Shown: positions 56,047 through 64,000 of the stretch, piece by piece | How positions within the stretch are numbered: position 1 is the first letter of the stretch | Layout of the letters: each line of letters opens with the position of its first letter | Assembly (NCBI GenBank): GCA_036971475.1 | Contig: JBAIZL010000003.1 | Coordinates: 102,497,733-102,561,732 of the forward strand | Direction of reading: 5' to 3' | Source of the DNA: Prosapia bicincta | Lineage: Eukaryota; Arthropoda; Insecta; Hemiptera; Cercopidae | Length of the DNA: 64,000 bases | Translations under genes and position numbers: made by a program | The notes under the pieces: generated by a model | Database searches by the model: none | What the model was told of the DNA's origin: nothing | The model's input: only the letters and a program-made list of their open reading frames with translations

Positions 56047-56055
56047 GTGAGATGA
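56047..56055 (+). other. 5' splice site (donor) of the Wnt exon
   Basis: AAG followed by GTGAGATGA. The GT at 56047-56048 leaves the frame in phase 0 after Gly-Arg-Lys, where I recall vertebrate Wnt7 genes also having an intron. A GTAAGG five bases upstream (56042) is an alternative donor but would cut the conserved Arg-Lys. Reading through gives a stop at 56053-56055. Confidence 0.8.
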
Positions 56056-56659
56056 CGGTGTTGAAAGTTGAATAAAAACCTCTTATCTGCTGTCAACTGC
56101 TGATAACATTACTTCTGGTCTAGTAATGTTAATAGTCGTGCAATAACTCTTTAGCCTATAACGTTCATCACTTTTACCAACTCAGATAACATTAACCAGC
56201 AAAGGCATCCTATTGGTTGCCTTTTTTTGTTTGTTTTCATCATATCTCCTGAGACAAATTCATGAGCGGTAGATTACGCATTGTTTTTGGTTAATTTATA
56301 TAGTAAAACGGTATTACTGATAAAATAATTTGTTAATTTTTGTTTTGAAGTAGAACCAAACCGCTCATCTTTGCTGATTCCAAAATGCAGCTTACGAAAT
56401 TATTCAGAACGTGTTTCTGGGTAAAACGTCTATGCTTTTTGTTAAATGCTGCAGTGATAGTAGTATTGTGGTATGGTGGTGTTGTGTAATAAAGTAGTGT
56501 CATATATTTCTTTTCTTGTACTGCGATTGAAATATAAGTTTTTAGGGAAGTAAAGCTTGCTCAGATTGGAACTCGATATTATTAATGAAGTAAAGCATAA
56601 TGTCTTTGATACGAGGTAACGGATATTCAGTTACTTCAAAGTCTCATCATTCTAGATCT
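56056..56659 (+). other. Intron sequence between the Wnt exon and the 60-bp array
   Basis: AT-rich intronic DNA with no recognised element. Confidence 0.6.
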
Positions 56660-58516
56660 TCACTTCTGGTCAGACGGATTTACGTTTTTGCAAACACGCA
56701 CAGATTGTACAGCTTTACTTCACTTCTGGTCAGACGGATTTACGTTTTTGCAAACACGCACAGATTGTACAGCTTTACTTCACTTCTGGTCAGACGGATT
56801 TACGTTTTTGCAAACACGCACAGATTGTACAGCTTTACTTCACTTCTGGTCAGACGGATTTACGTTTTTGCAAACACGCACAGATTGTACAGCTTTACTT
56901 CACTTCTGGTCAGACGGATTTATGTTTTTGCAAACACGCACAGATTGTACAGCTTTACTTCATTTCCGCTCAGACGGATTTACGTTTTTGCAAACACGCA
57001 CAGATTGTACAGCTTTACTTCACTTCCGGTCAGACGGATTTACGTTTTTGCAAACACGCACAGATTGTACAGCTTTACTTCACTTCCGGTCAGACGGATT
57101 TACGTTTTTGCAAACACGCACAGATTGTACAGCTTTACTTCACTTCCGGTCAGACGGATTTAAGTTTTTGCAAACACGCACAGATTGTACAGCTTTACTT
57201 CACTTCCGGTCAGACGGATTTACGTTTTTGCAAACATGCACAGATTGTACAGCTTTACTTCACTTCTGGTCAGACGGATTTACGTTTTTGCAAACACGCA
57301 CAGATTGTACAGCTTTACTTCACTTCCGGTCAGACGGATTTACGTTTTTGCAAACACGCACAGATTGTACAGCTTTACTTCACTTCTGGTCAGACGGATT
57401 TACGTTTTTGCAAACACGCACAGATTGTACAGCTTTACTTCACTTCTGGTCAGACGGATTTACGTTTTTGCAAACACGCACAGATTGTACAGCTTTACTT
57501 CACTTCCGGTCAGACGGATTTACGTTTTTGCAAACACGCACTGATTGTACAGCTTTACTTCACTTCCGGTCAGACGGATTTACGTTTTTGCAAACACGCA
57601 CAGATTGTACAGCTTTACTTCACTTCTGGTCAGACGGATTTACGTTTTTGCAAACACGCACAGATTGTACAGCTTTACTTCACTTCCGGTCAGACGGATT
57701 TACGTTTTTGCAAACACGCACAGATTGTACAGCTTTACTTCACTTCTGGTCAGACGGATTTACGTTTTTGCAAACACGCACAGATTGTACAGCTTTACTT
57801 CACTTCCGGTCAGACGGATTTACGTTTTTGCAAACACGCACAGATTGTACAGCTTTACTTCACTTCTGGTCAGACGGATTTACGTTTTTGCAAACACGCA
57901 CAGATTGTACAGCTTTACTTCACTTCCGGTCAGACGGATTTACGTTTTTGCAAACACGCACAGATTGTACAGCTTTACTTCACTTCCGGTCAGACGGATT
58001 TACGTTTTTGCAAACACGCACAGATTGTACAGCTTTACTTCACTTCTGGTCAGACGGATTTACGTTTTTGCAAACACGCACAGATTGTACAGCTTTACTT
58101 CACTTCCGGTCAGACGGATTTACGTTTTTGCAAACACGCACAGATTGTACAGCTTTACTTCACTTCTGGTCAGACGGATTTACGTTTTTGCAAACACGCA
58201 CAGATTGTACAGCTTTACTTCACTTCCGGTCAGACGGATTTACGTTTTTGCAAACACGCACTGATTGTACAGCTTTACTTCACTTCCGGTCAGACGGATT
58301 TACGTTTTTGCAAACACGCACAGATTGTACAGCTTTACTTCACTTCTGGTCAGACGGATTTAAGTTTTTTCAAAGACGCACAGATTGTACAGCTTTACTT
58401 CACTTCTGGTCAGACGGATTTACGTTTTTGCAAACACGCACAGATTGTACAGCTTTACTTCACTTCTGGTCAGACGGATTTACGTTTTTGCAAACACGCA
58501 CAAATTGCACAGCTTT
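56660..58516. repeat. 60-bp tandem repeat, 31 copies, in the Wnt intron
   Basis: Nearly identical 60-bp units (CACTTCTGGTCAGACGGATT ... CAGATTGTACAGCTTTACTT) lie about 610 bp downstream of the Wnt donor. Two main types differ by CTTCTGG versus CTTCCGG: the first five units are the T type, the next five the C type, then the types mix. A rare CTGATTG variant occurs at 57541 and 58261, exactly 12 units apart. High identity implies recent expansion or strong homogenisation. Twenty-codon periodicity creates a 614-codon plus-strand open frame (56688-58532) plus another in a second frame; both are artefacts. Confidence 0.98.
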
Positions 58517-58784
58517 TAATTATGGAAATTGAAGTACTTTGTTGATTTTGTGTTTCGAGCGTAAAAACGCATTTAGTAAACATAAATAGCAAAAATCAAA
58601 AGTGAACCCATACAGTCAGAATATATATAAAACGTTAAAAGATCATGAGCTTATCTAGACAAGAAGTGGAACCATCCATGGCCCGAAGAAGGTTATTTAG
58701 TTCAATTCATAATGAGAGTGAAGCAACGGCCTAAACATATTGTAAATAAACGCATGATCCGTCAGTACCAAATTTTGAAATTAC
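58517..58784. other. Short non-coding spacer
   Basis: AT-rich. Its right part may be the 3' untranslated end of the retrotransposon fragment that follows on the minus strand. Confidence 0.4.
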
Positions 58785-59460
58785 TTACTAACCAACGCCC
58801 ACCCTTGGCAGTTGAGCCATTTGGCGACGCGCTGACCAGTAGAGATGGGCCTCCCTGAAGATGGGACGGTTGTAATCCTGGGCCCGGTTCAGGGCTGTGC
58901 AATCATTAAGGTGTTCGGCATCCATACGTTCATCACCACACAGCAGACAATCCGGGGTTGGTAGCACATTAATGCGGTGGAAAGGCGCAGAAAGGTAATC
59001 CTGGGCTCGGTACAGGGCTGTGCAATCATTAAGGTGTTCGGCATCCATAAGTTCACCCCACACAGCAGACACTCCGGAGTTGGTAGCACATGAATGCGGT
59101 GGAGGTGCGCAGCAAGGTAATCATGACGGGTCTTCAATCTGAAAGCTGCAACGCTAACAGATCGCGGCAAGTTTGGTCAATTGGTTTCTCCGTCACAAGA
59201 CTTTCCCACCGTTTTCCTGCTGAGAGTTCCCTCAGTCGACCATGATTCTAGTTTTTGGTGGACGTCTTTATTAGGGACCTGGAGGAATGTAGTGAACTCA
59301 GATGCTCGGGCTGAGGGAGGCTTGTTCCCTGCTTGAATGGTTGATCAGCCTTTTCATTGCCAGTGATGTTTACATGGCTCGGGATCCACTGGAAATTAAG
59401 TAATTTTGAAATGAAAATAGGTCCATTTTTCTGACTTTGACGCAAATATACTTGAGGCTT
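58785..59460 (-). pseudogene. Decayed non-LTR retrotransposon fragment: RNase H and C-terminal zinc knuckle
   Basis: On the minus strand the first segment (about 59445-59250) reads NFQWIPSHVNITGNEKADQ, a ribonuclease H signature of Jockey/I-type non-LTR elements. After a frameshift, segments at 59170-58889 and 59072-58788 read DYLAAHLHRIHVLPTPECLLCG and MDAEHLNDCTAL, the C-x2-C ... H-x4-C knuckle that follows RNase H in such elements. A stop at 58785-58787 probably marks the original protein end. Frames are broken at least twice and everything upstream (RT, endonuclease) is missing, so this is a 5'-truncated dead copy inside the presumed Wnt intron. The knuckle region is duplicated in frame (123-bp period). 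The clade is uncertain. Confidence 0.85.
58876..59121 (-). repeat. 123-bp internal duplication in the retrotransposon fragment
   Basis: GTGCAATCATTAAGGTGTTC occurs at 58898 and 59021, and the surrounding sequence matches over about 123 bp (41 codons). The second zinc knuckle and its flanking peptide are therefore doubled in frame. Copies differ at several sites, so the event is not very recent. Confidence 0.88.
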
Positions 59461-60599
59461 CTCCTGAAGCTAAGTTTAATTAAAAATATTACTCAATTAT
59501 ATTTTAATATTATGATTAAGTATGTTTAGGGGATATGAAAAAAGTAAATAGTTTTGAAAGTATATTTTCTTGAAAAAATGAAACATTTTTACTTGATATT
59601 ATTATTAGAAATTATTCAGAAATTAAATTGAATTAAGCTAGTTGGCCTTAAGTTAATTTCACAAACATAATTCTTTAAATAGGCTTTAGGCTCATATTTG
59701 TATAATATAAAGTTATAAGTGTGAAATATCCAAAGTTATGATTTGGAAAGTTAAAAATAAGACTTATCTTCAATCCAAACGTCTTCCATTTCACAGTAAA
59801 TATAAACCTTAAAACATCCACCCATTTCAAATTGTTTACCGTATATTTTCGACCCTACACGTATAACATGAGAACCAAAATAACTAGTATTTCCTATTTA
59901 TACCGCATTCACTGCCCTCGTCTGTTTAAAGCCCACAAAAACCACGGACGAGTATTCGACAGAAGTTGAAGCAAAAGGGTTCAGATACTTAAGTGAACAG
60001 CCATAGTAAGAAACTTAAGCAAAGCCATCAATAAATTAAAACCAACGCCAACGGAAAGAAGAAAACCTTGAAATTAAAATTTCAAATTCACTTTTGTCCT
60101 CTTTGCCTTCGGGGGCCGTTCAGGCGAGTTTGAGATTTTGGCGAATTCTTAACAATGTAGAAGTTTATTTGCTCTGCTAGCAGAAGAATGCCAACGGACC
60201 TTATATGGAAGGGCTAACAAGAATGATATCCCAGTTCCACCGCCAGAGATGGATGACTGACTGACGCGATGCGAGTGCGCCGGCCATCAATCAAACTGCC
60301 TTCTCCATTGTCCATCACGCCAGAAGCCACTCCAGCTCGTCTTTGACTAATATGACGTACTCGCTGCTGCCTTTCTTTTCTTAATTGCGATGCTTTTTTA
60401 ATGAATTGAAGGTTAATCGATTTATTAATTACGCACAGACGGACATCGATAACTGTGATGTGTATTCACCAGGTGCAGGTTGTGGTTTACAATTCTGAGT
60501 GACTTGCACCTTGCAAGCAAGTAAGAAGAGACTTTAAGTGCTTGCATTGTAAAAGCAAGCGATTTGCTGATATAACCAGTCTTTTTCTATCGTAGAAAG
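59461..60599. other. Intronic or non-coding DNA; possible regulatory interval at 60240-60460
   Basis: AT-rich at first. At about 60240-60460 the sequence has a GC-richer head, then a dense set of homeodomain-type sites (CTTAATTGCGATG, TTAATGAATTGAAGGTTAAT, TTTATTAATTACGC). No coding potential is seen. Confidence 0.4.
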
Positions 60600-61570
60600 A
60601 CAGTTATGGCAGTTGGTCTGATTCTAAGTTTATAATGTCAGTTTCTCAGAATGTCAGTTAAAGTAATTGTCAGAATGTCAGCTATAGACGTTTGTCAAAT
60701 ATGTCAGTTTGTTAGAAAGTCAGTTATTATCATAACTATCGGATTGAAAGATATGATAGTTTATCAGAATGTGAGTTATGGCAGTTCGTCAAAATGTAAG
60801 TTAAATCAGTTTATCAGAATGTCAGTTATGAAAGTTTGACAGGATGTCAGATATGAAGGTTTGTCGGAATGTAAGTTGAGGCAGTTTGTCAGTTATGGAC
60901 GTTTGTCAGAATGTTAATAATATAAACGTTTGTCACTTACGGCAGTTTGTCGAGATCCCAGGTAAGGCAGTATGTCGGAATGTAAGATAAGGCAGTTTGT
61001 CAGAATGTAAGTTGAGGCAGTTTGTCGAGATGCCAGGTAAGGCAGCTTGTCGGAATGTAAGCTAAGGCAGTTTGTCAGAATGTAAGTTGAGACAGTTTGT
61101 CAGAATGTAAGTTAAGGCATTTTTTCAAAATGTAAGTTGAGGCAGTTTGTCAGAATGTAACTTGAGGCAGTTTGTCGAGATGCCAGGTAAGGCTGTTTGT
61201 CGGAATGTAAGTAAAGGCAGTTTGTCAGAATGTAAGTTGAGGGAGTTTGTCAGAATACCAGGTAAGGCAGTTTGTCGGAATGTAAGTTAAGGCAGTTTGT
61301 CAGAATGTAAGTTGAGGCAGTTTGTCAGAATGCCAGTTAAGGCAGTTTGTCGGAATGTAAGATAAGGAGGTTTGTCAGAATGTAAGTTAAGGCATTTTTT
61401 CAAAATGTAAGTTGAGGCAGTTTGTCAGAATGTAAGTTGAGGCAGTTTGTCGAGATGCTAGATAAGGCAGTTTGTCGGAATGTAAGTTAAGGCAGTTTGT
61501 CAGAATGTAAGTTGAGGCAATTTGTCAGAATGTAAGTTGAAGCAGTTTTTCATAATGCCAGGTTATGGAA
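60600..61570. repeat. 25-bp tandem repeat, about 38 copies
   Basis: GGCAGTTTGTCAGAATGTAA-type units recur every 25 bp (e.g. 61266, 61291, 61316). The left third is strongly diverged and irregular, the right two thirds regular. A compound variant, GTCGAGATGCCAGGTAAGGC, recurs at irregular intervals (near 61030, 61170 and, modified, 60950), hinting at a multi-unit block. Confidence 0.93.
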
Positions 61571-62079
61571 GTAATAACAGTTGTACCATTGTACGAGGAC
61601 GATTTTGTAACTTTCGCTATTCCAGTTCGGTAGATTTCAAGTGCTCATCTCTAAAAAGGGGGCTACTTCAAATGCTCATCTCTTACTTCAAATGACCAAA
61701 ATTCATCTAACCAAAATGAACACAGACAATTTACGCAACCTTCAACTAGCCTAAATACTCGACATTGTAATAATATAGTGCACGGACTATAACTAACCGA
61801 AGTGCACAGATGAAGGCAACTCTAATGTCAGAACTATATCTCTTAAAGACTGATATTACTTATAAGCGTTGTCATTACTGCAGGCATAAAACCTAATGTT
61901 GTTATAACAGTTCTACTTAATACGTTGAAACAGTTATGGGTTTTCAATGTGTTTAAGGGTAATTGCAAATCACAGACAAATTCATGCTACTACTAATACA
62001 CCATACTTTTCGATTTTCAATCAGAAATTTATTTTCAAGGACTAAAAAGCTTCGGTCTATGGTCTTTCATTAACCACAT
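61571..62079. other. Non-coding DNA between two arrays
   Basis: Unique sequence containing two AATGCTCATCTCT-like copies near 61650-61690. No gene is recognised. Confidence 0.5.
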
Positions 62080-62967
62080 TAGATTGTTACTAACAAACAT
62101 TAAATAGTTACTAACAAACATTAAATGGTTACTAACAAACATTAAATAGTTACTAACAAACATTAAATGGTTACTAACAAACATTAAATAGTTACTAACA
62201 AACATTAAATAGTTACTAACAAACATTAAATAGTTACTAACAGACGTTAAATAGTTACTAACAAACATTAAATAGTTACTAACAGACGTTAAATAGTTAC
62301 TAACAAACATTAAATAGTTACTAACAGACGTTAAATAGTTACTAACAAACATTAAATAGTTACTAACAAACATTAAATAGTTACTAACAAACATTAAATA
62401 GTTACTAACAAACATTAAATAGTTACTAACAAACATTAAGTAGTTACTAACAAACATTAAGTAGTTACTAACAAACATTAAATGGTTACTAACAAACATT
62501 AAGTAGTTACTAACAAACATTAAATAGTTACTAACAAACATTAAATGGCTACTAACAAACATTAAATAATTACTAACAAACATTAAATGGTTACTAACAA
62601 ACATTAAATAGTTACTAACAAACATTAAAGAGTTACTAACAAACATAAAATGGTTACTAACAAACATTAAAGAGTTACTAGCAGACGTTAAATAGTTACT
62701 AACAAACATTAAATAGTTACTAACAAACATTAAATAATTACTAACAAACATTAAATTGTTACTAACAAACATTAAATACTTACTAACAAACATTAAATTG
62801 TTACTAACAAACATTAAATTGTTACTAGCAGACGTTAAATAGTTACTAACAAACATTAAATAATTACTAACAAACATTAAATTGTTACTAACAAACATTT
62901 TATACTTACTAACAAACATTAATTAGTTACTAAAAACATGAAATAGTTATTAAGAAACATTAAATAA
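62080..62967. repeat. 21-bp tandem repeat, about 42 copies
   Basis: GTTACTAACAAACATTAAAT recurs every 21 bp with substitutions (ATGG, ATTG, AGAG for ATAG; CAGACG for CAAACA). CAGACGTTAAATAG appears at alternate units around 62240-62335. The unit is seven codons, so a minus-strand frame (62035-62919) reads MFVSNYL repeatedly; this is an artefact. Confidence 0.97.
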
Positions 62968-64000
62968 AGTTTAAATCATGATTTTCTTAAAGTTGTAATT
63001 CGCATATGCCATGTACAATTACAGTTGTTTACGGTAGCTGCCACAAACTTTGTGCATGTGACAGAGTGTTTGGGCAGTTATGTTTGTCACGCGGAATAGA
63101 TTTATTCTAGTAAATGCAGTTATTTTTAGAGATGATTGTTTTTTTCCCGTTTGATGAAATCAGTTGCGATTAGAGATACATGAATTGCGATTACATAAGC
63201 AAAAAAACTGACATTTTTTACGAGATTGGTTTAATCTTTGGAAACAAAATGATGCAGGGTTTGTTTTTTTTACGATGATGTGTCTATTGTCTGTTATCGT
63301 TTACGGAAGATATGAAGAAGATTTTTACTACAAATAGGAATAACCTTAAAACGACCTCAGTCTAGTAGCCATTGGAGGAAACCGCCACAACTCAGAAGGT
63401 TCGAGGACTTAAAAACCCTACCTCAGTTTTTAACGCTTTACGTCTTTCAATAAACTTACGGTTATTTCCAAAATATGTCGCGTAAACACTTTGCGAATAA
63501 CTTTTTAAAATTTTGAACACATTACATGTTGCTTAGAAACGAATGAATTGCAAAAATTGTACATGTTGAATAGCACAGATGCTTAAAAAAACTTTAGCTT
63601 GTAAGTTATCGGCACGGCGCGTTTAGATGTAGGACGAATGGCGGCCTGTGGAAGATTTATGCACTGAATATAAGCCTCTTGAAACACTAAGTTCCTGTTG
63701 CCATAGAATTCTTGAAATAATTTAATATATCTTCTGTACATTTCAAATGTCTTCAACGAGTTTAAGGATCTTAGTAGAATTTCTGGCTTAATTTTAGTAG
63801 ACAACATGGTAGTTTCTGTTTAGGGTGTAGATACTAAACCTTTCTAGATTAAAGATGCATCTTTCTTAACTGTATTCTTTGCAAAAGTAATTTTTGACAA
63901 TTCGGATAAGCAATCGTACTAAGGAGTTGAGTTTTCTCTACCCGTCAACAGGTAAAATGGCAGCTTTATTGGACAGTATGTTTGTTAGAAAAATAATATT
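62968..64000. other. AT-rich non-coding DNA to the window end
   Basis: No Wnt exon is recognised. The minus-strand frame 63807-63583 starts with ATG and has a fairly protein-like composition (74 codons), but I recognise no family and cannot support it as a gene. Confidence 0.4.

Noticed and set aside
56688..58532. 614-codon plus-strand open frame
   Set aside because: A product of the 60-bp array; another frame of the same strand is also open, and the repeat is near-identical at the DNA level with no sign of codon-level selection.
62035..62919. 294-codon minus-strand frame (MFVSNYL repeats)
   Set aside because: Consequence of the 21-bp array.

Overview
This window looks like AT-rich, gene-poor nuclear DNA of an animal, most likely an arthropod and probably an insect. 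The only convincing protein-coding segment is one internal exon of a Wnt ligand gene (55772-56046, + strand). It is bounded by good AG and GT splice sites, and its residues fit the Wnt7 subfamily, whose Drosophila member is called Wnt2. No other Wnt exon is recognisable, so the exon appears to sit between very long introns. The species cannot be named from the sequence.

By my count, somewhat more than a third of the window is tandem repeat, spread over thirteen arrays that look unrelated. Approximate unit lengths and positions are: 95 bp (933-1700), 117 bp (4908-7848), 142-143 bp (8755-10290), 189 bp (21710-22650), a degenerate 15-bp motif (28216-29005), 84 bp (29690-35392), 44 bp (38477-38862), 178-181 bp (42320-42840), 74 and about 91 bp (44986-51846), 24 bp (52514-53112), 60 bp (56660-58516), 25 bp (60600-61570) and 21 bp (62080-62967). 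Several show higher-order structure. Where the unit length is a multiple of three, long open frames appear on one or both strands; I regard these as by-products of the repeats. Long CA/GT, AT and GA microsatellites lie between the arrays.

The most interesting signal is a dispersed family of short elements carrying a hammerhead-ribozyme-like core: CTGA-N-GA, a hairpin, GAA, a self-complementary helix III (AAGCTT or ATGTACAT), then a U-H cleavage position and a strand complementary to the bases before the core. The best copies are at 13497-13541, 26255-26299, 40605-40647 and 41753-41795. Helices I, II and III differ in sequence between copies yet still pair. This resembles the type I, dimer-prone hammerheads known from Penelope-like retroelements and animal retrozymes. 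Four loci are divergent inverted pairs (10983-11136, 13611-13798, 26132-26381, 40486-40697), and one may be a 198-bp head-to-tail pair (about 13331-13541). No reverse transcriptase or GIY-YIG gene for such an element is present.

Other mobile remains are a decayed RNase H and C-terminal zinc-knuckle region of a non-LTR retrotransposon on the minus strand (58785-59460), and two diverged copies of an unclassified repeat of about 340 bp (27869-28214 and 36419-36758). A few less AT-rich or homeodomain-site-rich intervals (2520-2980, 15810-16200, 53560-53830, 60240-60460) are possible cis-regulatory DNA, but that is inference. The remaining sequence shows nothing I can support as a gene.
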